From: Pseudomonas sp. URMO17WK12:I2
GTDB taxonomy: Bacteria; Pseudomonadota; Gammaproteobacteria; Pseudomonadales; Pseudomonadaceae
Reading direction: 5' to 3'
DNA: 64,000 bases
Assembly: GCF_003253735.1 (NCBI RefSeq)
Contig: NZ_QKYW01000013.1
Coordinates: 28,286 to 92,285 of the forward strand
Below, one piece after another: positions 34,568 through 43,809 of the stretch. The notes beneath the pieces were generated by a model. It did no database searches. It worked only from the letters and a program-made list of their open reading frames with translations, and had not been told where the DNA came from. Each line of letters begins with the position of its first letter. Positions within the stretch are counted from its first letter, which is position 1. A program made the position numbers and the translations under genes.

Positions 34568-34674
34568 GGGCGCGGCCTCGTGCGGTGGTATGCGGAGGCG
34601 CAGGCTAGCGCGTATGCGCCGAGGTGAAACGCCACAGTTGGCAGCGTTTTTTCCCGTACAGAACCGCGCAGATA

Positions 34675-34703
34675 AAAACGCCCCGAACAGGTCGGGGCGT
34701 TTT
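34675..34703. terminator. Rho-independent terminator after crc
   Basis: Stem AAAACGCCCCGA / TCGGGGCGTTTT with loop ACAGG. Reading leftwards from crc it is followed by a T tract (GCGTTTTTATC). Confidence 0.92.
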
Positions 34704-34720
34704 CGTCAGTGCTGCAACGG

Positions 34721-35500
34721 TCAGACGGTCAGCGTCCAGTCGTAGTCGACGATCAGCGGCGCGTGCTGCGAGAAGCGCGGCTGGCGCGGCAGGCGGGCGC
34801 TGCGCACACTGCGGCGCATGCCCGGGGTGAGCAACTGGTAGTCGAAACGATAGCCCAGGTTGAGCATCTCCGCCTGTTCGTTGTCCGGCCACCAGCTGAA
34901 CTGGTCGGCCTCGCGGTTGACCTCACGAACGGCATCCACATAGCCCATGGTGCCGGTCACCTCGTCCATCCAGGCACGCTCGGGCGCCATGAAGCCGGGC
35001 GATTGCTGGCAGTCGCGCCAGTTCTTCACGTCCAGTTTCTGATGGGCGACGTACAACGAGCCGCAATAGATGTAGTCGCGGCGTTTGCGGCGTTGCTTGT
35101 CCAGGTACTTGGAGAAATCGTCCATGAACTTGAATTTCTGATTCAGGTTCTCGTCACTGCCCATGCCCGATGGCAATAGCAGCGAGGCGATACTCACTTT
35201 GTCGAAATCAGCCTGCAGGTAGCGCCCGTAGCGATCGGCCGTTTCAAAACCGAGCCCGCTGATTACCGCCTTGGGTTGCAACCGCGAATACAGTGCCACG
35301 CCACCCTGGCTTGGTACTTCTGCATCGCAGGCATAGAGGAAATAGCCATCCAGTTGGAGGGCTTGGTCGTCCAGTTCAAAGGCGGAGGCACGGGTATCCT
35401 GCAGGCAGATCACGTCGGCATTCTGTGCTTGCAGCCAACTGAGCAAACCGCGCTCGACTGCAGCATGAATACCATTCACGTTCACACTGATGATCCGCAT
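34721..35500 (-). CDS. crc: Catabolite repression control protein Crc
   Basis: 259 aa. In Pseudomonas Crc works with Hfq to block translation of catabolic mRNAs bearing A-rich motifs. The fold is that of exonuclease III/AP endonucleases, but active-site positions are altered: CLQDT in place of the usual LQET/K, CGSLYVAH where the enzymes have GDxN, and SQHAPLIVDYD where they have SDH. This fits a protein without nuclease activity. It is divergent from pyrE, as in other pseudomonads. Confidence 0.97.
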   Translation of the reverse strand: MRIISVNVNGIHAAVERGLLSWLQAQNADVICLQDTRASAFELDDQALQLDGYFLYACDAEVPSQGGVALYSRLQPKAVISGLGFETADRYGRYLQADFDKVSIASLLLPSGMGSDENLNQKFKFMDDFSKYLDKQRRKRRDYIYCGSLYVAHQKLDVKNWRDCQQSPGFMAPERAWMDEVTGTMGYVDAVREVNREADQFSWWPDNEQAEMLNLGYRFDYQLLTPGMRRSVRSARLPRQPRFSQHAPLIVDYDWTLTV

Positions 35501-35593
35501 AAATGGCCCCCAAAAACACGTGCGTGTATGATACCTGAGCTAGACGTCGTTTAGTAATTCAAAGCCACATCCTGTGCTGCCTCAAGGTCTTTC

Positions 35594-36235
35594 ATGCAAA
35601 CGTATCAGCGCGATTTCATTCGTTTTGCCATCGAGCGAGGCGTCCTGCGCTTCGGCCAGTTCACCCTCAAGTCCGGTCGCGTCAGCCCGTACTTCTTCAA
35701 TGCAGGGCTGTTCGACAGCGGCCTGGCGCTGGCCAAGCTGGGTCGTTTCTATGCCGCGGCAGTGGTGAACAGCGGCATTTCCTTCGATGTGCTGTTCGGC
35801 CCGGCCTACAAGGGCATTCCGCTGGCGGCCAGCACCGGCGTGGCGCTGGCCGAGCACCACGACGTCGATACGCCCTGGTGCTTCAACCGCAAGGAAGCCA
35901 AGGATCACGGCGAGGGCGGCACTCTGGTCGGCGCGCCGCTCAATGGCCGCGTGCTGATCATCGATGACGTGATCACCGCCGGCACGGCGATCCGTGAGGT
36001 GATGCAGATCATCCAGGCGCAGGGTGCCCAGGCCGCCGGCGTGCTGATCGCCCTGGACCGCCAGGAGCGCGGCCGCGGCGAGCTGTCGGCGATCCAGGAG
36101 GTCGAGCGTGACTTCAATATTCCGGTAGTCAGCATTGTTTCCCTGCAGCAGGTGCTGGAATATCTGGCCGATGATGCTGAACTGAAACAACACCTGCCTG
36201 CCGTGGAAGCCTACCGGGCTGAATTCGGCATCTGA
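35594..36235 (+). CDS. pyrE: Orotate phosphoribosyltransferase
   Basis: 213 aa. Converts orotate and PRPP to OMP in pyrimidine synthesis. The PRPP-binding motif is VLIIDDVITAGTAIRE, with FGPAYKGIPLAA and FNRKEAKDHGEGG before it. Full length, starting MQTYQRDFIRFAIERGVL. The 93-base crc-pyrE gap holds both promoters. Confidence 0.98.
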   Translation: MQTYQRDFIRFAIERGVLRFGQFTLKSGRVSPYFFNAGLFDSGLALAKLGRFYAAAVVNSGISFDVLFGPAYKGIPLAASTGVALAEHHDVDTPWCFNRKEAKDHGEGGTLVGAPLNGRVLIIDDVITAGTAIREVMQIIQAQGAQAAGVLIALDRQERGRGELSAIQEVERDFNIPVVSIVSLQQVLEYLADDAELKQHLPAVEAYRAEFGI

Positions 36236-36264
36236 ACCCTCCGGCTCGCCAAGAGAACGTGCCC

Positions 36265-36858
36265 ATGTCCACATCGCCCCTGATGCGTCGCACCCTCTGG
36301 CTTGGCCTGCTGCTGCCGTTGTGGGCGAATGCGGCGGAGATGTATCGCTACACCAACGCCCAGGGCATCACGGTGATCGATCGCCAGGGCGTGCCCAGCG
36401 AGTTCATCGTCAAGGGCTACGAGGTGCTCAACGAGCATGGCCGTGTGGTGCGTGTGGTGCCACCGGCGCCAACCGCCGAAGAGATGCAGAAGATCCTTGC
36501 CGATCGCGAGCGAGCGAAATCCGATGCCCAACTGCTGCGCCTGTACAGCAGCCTCGAGGATGTCGATCGTGCCCAGGCGCGCAAGCTCGCCGAACTCGAC
36601 GGTCTGATCGGCGTGGCCAAGGGCAACCTGCAGTCGGTACGCCAGCAGCAGGCCAACCTCCAGAAGCAGGCTGCGGATCATGAGCGGGCAGGGCGCGAAG
36701 TGCCCAAGCCGCTGCTCGACCAGATCAGCAGTCAGCGCGATGAGCAGGTTCGCGTGAAAAAGGACATCGAGCGCTATCAGGCGGCGCGTGCGCAGGCGCA
36801 GAAAACCTTTGCAGCGGATCGTTTACGGGTCGGCGAACTGCTCGGGCAGGGCCACTAG
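36265..36858 (+). CDS. DUF4124 domain periplasmic protein
   Basis: 197 aa. A signal peptide (STSPLMRRTLWLGLLLPLW, cleavage about ANA) is followed by a DUF4124 motif (EMYRYTNAQGITVIDRQGVPSEFI) and a long coiled-coil region (about 75-190, rich in Gln, Glu, Arg). Function unknown. The ATG at 36265 is preferred over a GTG two codons earlier because of spacing to AAGAGA. It follows pyrE by 29 bases and may be co-transcribed. Confidence 0.82.
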   Translation: MSTSPLMRRTLWLGLLLPLWANAAEMYRYTNAQGITVIDRQGVPSEFIVKGYEVLNEHGRVVRVVPPAPTAEEMQKILADRERAKSDAQLLRLYSSLEDVDRAQARKLAELDGLIGVAKGNLQSVRQQQANLQKQAADHERAGREVPKPLLDQISSQRDEQVRVKKDIERYQAARAQAQKTFAADRLRVGELLGQGH

Positions 36859-36897
36859 CCCGCTGCAGACTGCCGCGCAGCCAGGCGCGACGCCAAC

Positions 36898-37296
36898 TCA
36901 GCGGCGCGGTACGGCGCGAGTGCGACCGCTGCTGTCGATGGCGACGAACACGAATACCGCTTCGGTCACCTTGCGCCACTCGCTGGACAGCGGATCGTCA
37001 CTCCACACTTCCACCAGCATCTGTATCGAGCTGCGGCCGACTTCGAGCGCCTGGGTATAGAAGGACAGCTGCGCGCCGACCGGCACAGGTACCAGGAAGG
37101 CCATGCGATCGATCGCCACGGTGGCCACGCGGCCAGCCGCCACCTTGGTGGCCATGGCGGTACCCGCCAGGTCCATCTGCGAAACCAGCCAGCCGCCATA
37201 AATGTCGCCGAAGCCATTGGTTTCGCGCGGCAGGGCGGTGATCTGCAGGGCCAGGTCGCCTTGCGGTATCGGGTCTTCCTGTTCGAGGTCTTTCAT
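36898..37296 (-). CDS. Acyl-CoA thioesterase, YciA-like hotdog fold
   Basis: 132 aa. Hydrolyses acyl-CoAs. The hotdog helix region TNGFGDIYGGWLVSQMDLAGTAMA carries the conserved Asn and the D-x-x-G-G segment; VATVAIDRMAFLVPVPVG and VTEAVFVFVAID follow. The ATG at 37296 (MKDLEQEDP) is preferred; the frame stays open 41 codons upstream without support. Stop is convergent with the DUF4124 gene. Confidence 0.9.
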   Translation of the reverse strand: MKDLEQEDPIPQGDLALQITALPRETNGFGDIYGGWLVSQMDLAGTAMATKVAAGRVATVAIDRMAFLVPVPVGAQLSFYTQALEVGRSSIQMLVEVWSDDPLSSEWRKVTEAVFVFVAIDSSGRTRAVPRR

Positions 37297-37437
37297 TTGT
37301 TCACGGCTCGCGGCGCAGTGGTGGGCCCTGCAGCGCAGGGGCCGGGAAAGTATACCGGCTGGGTGGTCGCACCGCGACCTTAGCGCGTTGCAGACGCATG
37401 CGCGGGCCAAATCACGCATCCGCCATGCCCGTCCGCG

Positions 37438-37477
37438 CCGTCATCCAACTGTCATATTGTTTACATAGAGTGGTCAT
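37438..37477 (+). promoter_or_regulatory. Pho box array upstream of pstS
   Basis: Four 7-base direct repeats at exact 11-base steps: CCGTCAT, CTGTCAT, TTTACAT and TGGTCAT with 4-base spacers. This is the PhoB-binding pattern (CTGTCAT, 4 bases, CTGTCAT), enough for two PhoB dimers. A possible -10 (GATACT) lies about 10 bases further. The 303-base gap 37297-37600 otherwise holds only the pstS leader. Confidence 0.9.
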
Positions 37478-37600
37478 ATGGGCTGACGATACTGGGCCCC
37501 GTCCCAACCAACACGACCCAATCGTGACAAGGCGGCAGATCGGGCGCTACGACCACGGCAGCCAGCCTTTCAATGATTACCACTCTGCTAGGAGCAAGGC

Positions 37601-38569
37601 ATGAAACTGAAGCGTTTGATGGCAGCCATGACTTTCGTCGCCGCTGGCGTCGCCACTGCCAACGCGGTTGCCGCTGTCGATCCGGCTCTGCCGACCTATG
37701 AGAAGACCTCGGGTGTATCGGGCAACCTGTCCAGCGTCGGCTCCGACTCTCTGGCCAACCTGATGACGCTGTGGGCTGAGAGCTACAAGCAGTCCTACCC
37801 GAACGTGAACATTCAGATCCAGGCGGCCGGCTCCTCCACCGCGCCACCTGCGCTGACCGAGGGCACCGCCAACCTTGGCCCGATGTCGCGCCCGATGAAA
37901 GACAGCGAAATTCAGGCCTTCGAGCAGAAGTTCGGTTACAAGCCGACTGCCGTGCCGGTCGCCATCGATGCCCTGGCGGTATTCGTACACAAGGACAACC
38001 CGATCAAGCAGCTGACCATGCAGCAGGTCGACGCGATCTTCTCCAGCACCCGTCTGTGCGGTGAAGCCAAGGATGTGAAAACCTGGGGCGAGCTGGGCCT
38101 GAGCGGTGAGTGGGCGGCCAAGCCGATCCAGCTGTTCGGCCGTAACTCGGTATCCGGCACTTACGGCTACTTCAAGGAAGAAGCCCTGTGCAAAGGCGAC
38201 TTCAAGTCCAACGTCAACGAGCAGCCGGGTTCGGCTTCCGTGGTGCAGTCGATCTCCAGCACCGTCAACGCCATCGGTTACTCGGGCATCGGCTACCGTA
38301 CCGCCAGCGTGCGCGCCGTTCCCCTGGTCAACAAGAAGGGTGAGGTCGAAGAGGCCAACGAAACCAACGCACTGTCGGGCAAGTACCCGCTGGCTCGCTT
38401 CTTCTACATCTACGTGAACAAGGCGCCCAACAAGCCGCTGAGCCCGCTGGATGCCGAGTTCCTCAAGCTGATCCTGTCCAAGCAGGGCCAGGACGTCGTG
38501 GTCAAGGACGGTTACATCCCGCTGCCGCTCAAGGTCGTCGAGAAGACCCGCAAGGAACTGGGTCTGTAA
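37601..38569 (+). CDS. pstS: Phosphate-binding periplasmic protein PstS
   Basis: 322 aa. High-affinity phosphate receptor of the Pst ABC transporter. Signal peptide MKLKRLMAAMTFVAAG...ANAVAA; phosphate loop residues appear in SVGSDSLANL and GSSTAPPAL, and in GRNSVSGTYGYF. It is of the PstS branch without an N-terminal lipobox. An AGGAG ribosome site precedes the ATG. A hairpin follows the gene, so pstS is likely more abundant than pstCAB. Confidence 0.97.
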   Translation: MKLKRLMAAMTFVAAGVATANAVAAVDPALPTYEKTSGVSGNLSSVGSDSLANLMTLWAESYKQSYPNVNIQIQAAGSSTAPPALTEGTANLGPMSRPMKDSEIQAFEQKFGYKPTAVPVAIDALAVFVHKDNPIKQLTMQQVDAIFSSTRLCGEAKDVKTWGELGLSGEWAAKPIQLFGRNSVSGTYGYFKEEALCKGDFKSNVNEQPGSASVVQSISSTVNAIGYSGIGYRTASVRAVPLVNKKGEVEEANETNALSGKYPLARFFYIYVNKAPNKPLSPLDAEFLKLILSKQGQDVVVKDGYIPLPLKVVEKTRKELGL

Positions 38570-38593
38570 TCAGGTCCTAACCGGCAATCCCGC

Positions 38594-38621
38594 AGCCCAC
38601 CTCTCCCTCGAGAGGTGGGCT
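38594..38621 (+). terminator. Hairpin between pstS and pstC
   Basis: A perfect 11-bp stem (AGCCCACCTCT / AGAGGTGGGCT) with a 6-base loop, 24 bases after the pstS stop. It lacks a long U run, consistent with partial termination or protection of the pstS message. Confidence 0.7.
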
Positions 38622-38626
38622 TCGCT

Positions 38627-38655
38627 GCGTCACCATGCTGTAACTTTTCTGTCAC
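38627..38655 (+). promoter_or_regulatory. Second Pho box, upstream of pstC
   Basis: CTGTAAC (38638-38644) and CTGTCAC (38649-38655) lie at 11-base spacing, with a weaker GCGTCAC one step before (38627-38633). This follows the pstS hairpin and would let PhoB drive pstCAB-phoU separately. Confidence 0.7.
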
Positions 38656-38736
38656 ATTGGCCGGCTAGATTGTCCGGGCTCGTGAAACAGGCGAAAAATA
38701 CGGCGCGCTCATGGCCGCGCAGAGACGCTCTCCATT

Positions 38737-41022
38737 ATGAATGACTTGGCAAGTGAACCCATGACCGCCTCTCCCAATTCCCTCGGGCTGGACTTCAACA
38801 CGCCGGCTCTGCAACGCAAGCGGCGCATACGCGCCTTCAAGGACCGCCTGGCCCGCTGGTGCGTATCCATCGGCGGCCTGGCTGTACTGGGCGCCATCAC
38901 CCTGATCTTTTTCTATCTCGCCTATGTCGTGCTGCCAATGTTCCAGGGCGCCGATCTCGACAAGCGTGACGCCGTACAGCCAGCCTGGCTGGCCGATGCC
39001 GGCAAGCCGCTGCTGATGACGCTCGAGGAGCAGAACCAGGTCGGCATGCGCCTGGCCAGCGATGGCAAGATCCAGTTCTTCGATGCCCAGAGCATGGCGG
39101 CCCTGACCACTATCGACCTGCCCCTGCCGGCCGGCAGCGAAGTGGTTTCCGTCGGTGAGGATCAGCCGGGCAGCCATCGTGTCGCCCTCGGCCTGTCCAA
39201 TGGCCAGGCGCTGGTGTTCGAACATGCCTATCGCATCACCTACCCGAATGACGTGAAGACCATCACGCCATCCATCGTCTATCCATTCGGTGAGGCGCCG
39301 CTGACCATCGATCCGCAAGGCCGCCCGCTGGAGCACATGGGGATCAGCGTGAACAGCGGCACGCTGCTGATCGCCGGTTCCGTGGGCAGCGAGCTGCAGG
39401 TGCTGAGCCTGAGTCGCGAAGAAAACATGATGACCGGCGAGGTCGAGGTCAGCGAGGAGCGCGTGGCGTTGCCGCAGATCGCCGAGCCGATCAAGGAACT
39501 GATCATCGAGCCCCGTCAGCACTGGCTGTTCGTGATCAACGGTCGTGCGACCGCCGACGTATTCGACCTGCGCGCCAAGGCCCTCAATGGCCGCTACAAG
39601 CTGCTCAACGACGGCGTTCGTGAAGTGACCCACGCCACCTCATTGCTGGGCGGCATCTCGCTGCTCATCGGCGACAGCACCGGCGGTATCCGCCAGTGGT
39701 TCATGGTGCGAGACGAAGACGGCAAGTCCGAGCTCAAGCAGGTGCGTGAATTCAAGATGGCCGACAGCCCGATCAGCCAAATCATTTCCGAAGAGCGCCG
39801 CAAGGGCTTCATCGCCCTGGACGAGCAGGGCAACCTGGGGATTTTCCACAGTACCGCGCACCGTACCCTGCTGGTCGAGCCGGTGGCCGAAGGCCACAAT
39901 ATCGCCGCGCTGTCGCCACGTGCCAACCGCGTGCTGGTCGAAGCCAATGGCAAGATCGAGCGTATCCTGGTCGACAACCCCCACCCGGAGATTTCCTGGA
40001 GCTCGCTGTGGGGTAAGGTCTGGTACGAGAACTACGACAAGCCGGAGTACGTGTGGCAGTCGACTTCCGCCAGTACCGATGCCGAGCCCAAGCTGAGCCT
40101 GGCGCCACTGGCCTTCGGTACCCTGAAAGCGGCGTTCTACGCCATGTTGCTGGCCGCGCCGCTGGCCATCGCCGCGGCGATCTATACCGCCTACTTCATG
40201 GCCCCGGCCATGCGCGGCAAGGTCAAGCCGGTCATCGAGCTGATGGAAGCGCTGCCGACGGTGATCCTCGGCTTTTTCGCCGGCCTGTTCCTGGCGCCCT
40301 ACGTGGAGGGACACCTGCCCGGAATCTTCAGCCTGTTGATCTTCACGCCAATCGGCATCCTGCTGGCCGGCTTCCTCTGGAGCCGCCTGCCGGAGTCCAT
40401 CCGTCTGCGGGTGCCGGATGGCTGGGAAGCAGCCCTGCTGATTCCGGTAATCCTGATGGTTGGCTCGTTCTCCCTGAGCATGAGTGGACACCTGGAAAAC
40501 TGGTTGTTCGATGGCAACATGCGCGCCTGGCTGACCAATGACCTGGGTATTCCATTCGACCAGCGCAACGCCCTGGTGGTCGGCCTGGCCATGGGCTTCG
40601 CGGTGATCCCGAACATCTACTCGATCGCCGAAGACGCCGTGTTCAGCGTGCCCAAGAGCCTGACCTTCGGCTCCCTGGCACTGGGTGCCACGCCGTGGCA
40701 GACCCTGACCCGGGTGGTGATCCTGACCGCCAGCCCGGGCATCTTCTCTGCGCTGATGATCGGCATGGGCCGCGCTGTCGGCGAGACCATGATCGTGCTG
40801 ATGGCCACCGGCAACACGCCGATCATGGACATGAACATTTTCCAGGGGCTGCGCACCCTGGCGGCCAACGTGGCGGTGGAAATGCCCGAGTCGGAGGTCG
40901 GCGGCACTCACTATCGCGTGTTGTTCCTCTCCGCGCTGGTGCTGCTGACCTTCACGTTCTTCATGAACACCCTGGCCGAGCTGGTGCGTCAGCGCCTGCG
41001 CGTCAAATACGCATCGCTCTGA
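38737..41022 (+). CDS. pstC: Phosphate ABC transporter permease PstC, long form
   Basis: 761 aa, more than twice the E. coli length (about 320). TM1 (about 41-65) is followed by a roughly 390-residue soluble insert with beta-rich repeats (SDGKIQFFDAQSMAALTTIDL and similar), then the normal permease core (about 455-755) with FMAPAMRGKVKPVIELMEALPTVILGFFAGLFLAP and the EAA-type loop SLALGATPWQTLTRVVI. The long form is usual in Pseudomonas. An in-frame ATG eight codons later is possible. The insert's role is unknown. Confidence 0.94.
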   Translation: MNDLASEPMTASPNSLGLDFNTPALQRKRRIRAFKDRLARWCVSIGGLAVLGAITLIFFYLAYVVLPMFQGADLDKRDAVQPAWLADAGKPLLMTLEEQNQVGMRLASDGKIQFFDAQSMAALTTIDLPLPAGSEVVSVGEDQPGSHRVALGLSNGQALVFEHAYRITYPNDVKTITPSIVYPFGEAPLTIDPQGRPLEHMGISVNSGTLLIAGSVGSELQVLSLSREENMMTGEVEVSEERVALPQIAEPIKELIIEPRQHWLFVINGRATADVFDLRAKALNGRYKLLNDGVREVTHATSLLGGISLLIGDSTGGIRQWFMVRDEDGKSELKQVREFKMADSPISQIISEERRKGFIALDEQGNLGIFHSTAHRTLLVEPVAEGHNIAALSPRANRVLVEANGKIERILVDNPHPEISWSSLWGKVWYENYDKPEYVWQSTSASTDAEPKLSLAPLAFGTLKAAFYAMLLAAPLAIAAAIYTAYFMAPAMRGKVKPVIELMEALPTVILGFFAGLFLAPYVEGHLPGIFSLLIFTPIGILLAGFLWSRLPESIRLRVPDGWEAALLIPVILMVGSFSLSMSGHLENWLFDGNMRAWLTNDLGIPFDQRNALVVGLAMGFAVIPNIYSIAEDAVFSVPKSLTFGSLALGATPWQTLTRVVILTASPGIFSALMIGMGRAVGETMIVLMATGNTPIMDMNIFQGLRTLAANVAVEMPESEVGGTHYRVLFLSALVLLTFTFFMNTLAELVRQRLRVKYASL

Positions 41023-41035
41023 GGACTGCAAGACC

Positions 41036-42712
41036 ATGTCCGTGAAACAGAACAACCTCAAATCCTGGTTCAAGAGCGGCTCGCCGTGGATCTGGATGAA
41101 TGCCGGTGCGGTATCCATCGCCATCGTCATGGTCATCGGCCTGCTGGCGGTGATCGCCGTGCGCGGCCTGGCGCATTTCTGGCCGGCCGATATCGTCGAG
41201 GGCAACTACCTGATACCCGGCCAGGCCGCCACGGTGATGGCCGGTGAAGTGGTGCAGAAGGAAGAGATTCCACGCGCCCGCCTGGCCTCCGCCGGGCTGC
41301 CGGTGAACGTCGACGGCGGCGAGTTCATGACCCGTGAACTGCTCAAGGTGGGTAACCGTGATTTCTATGGTGCGGACTTCTCCTGGGTGGTCGGCGAGTG
41401 GCTGACCGATCTGCGCAAGCCCAAGGACATGACCGCCTTCGAGCGGCGCGAGTGGGGCAACTTCTATGGCTATGTGGTCAACGTCAAGGAAGAGGGCCGC
41501 CTGGTCGCCGAAGGTGAGGCCGCTTGGCCGGAACTGCAGAAGCGCCTGGAGCGCGTCGAAGCGCTGCACGGCGAAATCGTCAAGCTGGAAAAGCGCGATA
41601 TCGGTCGTATCAACGCCGGTCTCGAGCGTGTTCGTCTGCAGACCCGCCGGCTGGAACTCGACGGTAAGCTGAGCGAGGCCGCCCAGGCCGATCTGGCCGC
41701 CGAGCGCGCTCGCTGGGATGCCGAATACAAGGTGCTGGAGCAGGAACTCAATGCCCGCTACCAGCAGTTCAATCGCGACAGCGTGACCGTGCGCTCGGCC
41801 GAAGGGCGCGAGCAGGAGATCAGCCTCGGCAAGGTGGTACGGGCCTACCGTCCCAACGCCATGACCACGCTGGACAAGCTCGGCTTCTACGGCAGCAAGC
41901 TGTGGGAGTTCGTCAGCGACGACCCGCGTGAGGCGAACACCGAGGGCGGTATCTTCCCGGCGATCTTCGGCACCATCATGATGACCCTGATCATGGCGGT
42001 GATCGTCACGCCGTTCGGGGTGGTGGCCGCCATCTACCTGCGTGAGTACGCCAAGCAGGGCCCTCTGACCCGGGTGATCCGTATCGCGGTAAACAACCTG
42101 GCCGGCGTGCCGGCGATCGTCTACGGCGTGTTCGGCCTGGGCTTCTTCGTCTATGTACTGGGTGGCTCGATCGACCGCCTGTTCTTCCCGGAAGCCGCTC
42201 CGGCACCGACTTTTGGCACCCCCGGCCTGCTGTGGGCCTCGCTGACCCTGGCGTTACTCGCCGTACCGGTGGTGATCGTCGCCACCGAGGAAGGCCTGGC
42301 GCGTATTCCCCGGGCGTTGCGCGAGGGCTCCCTGGCCCTCGGCGCGACCAAGGTGGAAACCCTGTGGCGCGTGGTGCTGCCGATGGCCAGCCCGGCGATG
42401 ATGACCGGCCTGATCCTTGCCGTGGCCCGTGCCGCCGGTGAAGTGGCACCGCTGATGCTGGTGGGCGTGGTCAAGCTGGCGCCAAGCCTGCCGGTAGACG
42501 GCAACTACCCTTATCTGCACCTCGACCAGAAGATCATGCACCTGGGCTTCCATATCTTCGACGTCGGCTTCCAAAGCCCCAACGTCGAAGCGGCGCGCCC
42601 GCTGGTCTACGCTACGGCGTTGCTGCTGGTACTGGTCATCGCGATTCTCAACCTGACGGCCATCTACCTGCGCAACCGCCTGCGCGAGAAGTACAAGGCC
42701 CTGGATCATTAA
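41036..42712 (+). CDS. pstA: Phosphate ABC transporter permease PstA, long form
   Basis: 558 aa, versus about 300 in E. coli. TM1 (about 20-43) is followed by a 250-residue soluble insert with a coiled coil (about 155-255, rich in Glu, Arg and Leu), then the permease core (about 305-550) with YLREYAKQGPLTRVIRIAVNNLAGVPAIVYGVFGL and the EAA loop SLALGATKVETLWRVVLP. Both Pst permeases are extended in the same manner, so the inserts may contact each other in the periplasm. Follows pstC by 13 bases. Confidence 0.95.
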   Translation: MSVKQNNLKSWFKSGSPWIWMNAGAVSIAIVMVIGLLAVIAVRGLAHFWPADIVEGNYLIPGQAATVMAGEVVQKEEIPRARLASAGLPVNVDGGEFMTRELLKVGNRDFYGADFSWVVGEWLTDLRKPKDMTAFERREWGNFYGYVVNVKEEGRLVAEGEAAWPELQKRLERVEALHGEIVKLEKRDIGRINAGLERVRLQTRRLELDGKLSEAAQADLAAERARWDAEYKVLEQELNARYQQFNRDSVTVRSAEGREQEISLGKVVRAYRPNAMTTLDKLGFYGSKLWEFVSDDPREANTEGGIFPAIFGTIMMTLIMAVIVTPFGVVAAIYLREYAKQGPLTRVIRIAVNNLAGVPAIVYGVFGLGFFVYVLGGSIDRLFFPEAAPAPTFGTPGLLWASLTLALLAVPVVIVATEEGLARIPRALREGSLALGATKVETLWRVVLPMASPAMMTGLILAVARAAGEVAPLMLVGVVKLAPSLPVDGNYPYLHLDQKIMHLGFHIFDVGFQSPNVEAARPLVYATALLLVLVIAILNLTAIYLRNRLREKYKALDH

Positions 42713-42798
42713 GGCGGCTGCAGGCCGCATCGCGGGGCGCCAGGCGTGAGCCGGCCCGCGCTGCAGCTTGAAGCCTGTAGCCCCGAAGGAGACTATTG

Positions 42799-43632
42799 AT
42801 GCAACACGAAACCGCTACCCACGGCATCGACATCTCGGCCCTTGGCCGCGACAAGCAGAGCCTGAACCTGGCCAACGAAACCACGGCCATCGAAGTGCCG
42901 GGCCTGAACCTGTTCTACGGCGACAAGCAGGCGCTCTACGACGTCAAGATGAACATCCCCAAACAACGTGTGACCGCCTTCATCGGCCCGTCCGGCTGCG
43001 GCAAGTCGACCCTGCTGCGTACCTTCAACCGGATGAACGATCTGGTCGACGGTTGCCGCGTGGAAGGCGAGATCAACATCGACGGCCGCAATATCTACCG
43101 CAAGGGTGAAGACGTTGCCGAGCTGCGTCGCCGCGTCGGCATGGTGTTCCAGAAGCCCAATCCGTTCCCGAAGAGCATCTACGAGAACGTGGTGTATGGC
43201 CTGCGCATCCAGGGCATCAATCAGAAGCGCGTCCTCGACGAGGCTGTCGAGTGGGGGCTGAAGAGTGCCGCCCTGTGGGATGAAGTGAAGGACCGGCTGC
43301 ATGAGTCGGCCCTTGGCCTGTCCGGCGGCCAGCAGCAGCGGCTGGTGATCGCCCGTACCGTGGCGGTGCAGCCGGAAGTTCTGCTACTCGATGAACCCTG
43401 TTCCGCGCTCGACCCGATCTCCACGCTGAAGGTCGAAGAGCTGATCTACGAGTTGAAATCCAAGTACACCATCGTCATCGTGACCCACAACATGCAGCAG
43501 GCTGCGCGGGTGTCCGACTACACGGCGTTCATGTACATGGGCAAACTGATCGAGTTCGGTGACACCGACGCGCTGTTCACCAACCCGGCCAAGAAGCAGA
43601 CAGAAGACTACATCACCGGCCGCTACGGCTGA
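42799..43632 (+). CDS. pstB: Phosphate ABC transporter ATPase PstB
   Basis: 277 aa. Energises phosphate uptake. Walker A GPSGCGKST, signature LSGGQQQR, Walker B LLLDEPCSALDPIS, switch His in VTHNMQQAAR. The ATG at 42799 follows GAAGGAG; a TTG one codon earlier is unlikely. The first 30 residues are a nonconserved extension. An 86-base gap separates it from pstA. Confidence 0.97.
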   Translation: MQHETATHGIDISALGRDKQSLNLANETTAIEVPGLNLFYGDKQALYDVKMNIPKQRVTAFIGPSGCGKSTLLRTFNRMNDLVDGCRVEGEINIDGRNIYRKGEDVAELRRRVGMVFQKPNPFPKSIYENVVYGLRIQGINQKRVLDEAVEWGLKSAALWDEVKDRLHESALGLSGGQQQRLVIARTVAVQPEVLLLDEPCSALDPISTLKVEELIYELKSKYTIVIVTHNMQQAARVSDYTAFMYMGKLIEFGDTDALFTNPAKKQTEDYITGRYG

Positions 43633-43809
43633 GACCAAGGCAGATACTCTCTCGCTTTGTCGGGCGCGCTTGCCGTACTACTCGTACTGTCAGCGCACGC
43701 CCTTCGCGCCAGGGAGCATTTTCCAAGGGCCTCTGTGCTGAGGTAAACGTGGAGGGTGCGGCGTGCGCACCAAGGCCACTCAAGCGTAGCTTTCGCGGAG
43801 CGAAACCAG

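Noticed and set aside
43633..43809. Third Pho box or a small RNA in the pstB-phoU gap
   Set aside because: No 7-base repeats at 11-base spacing and no convincing promoter-terminator pair; only a weak 5-bp hairpin near the phoU ribosome site.
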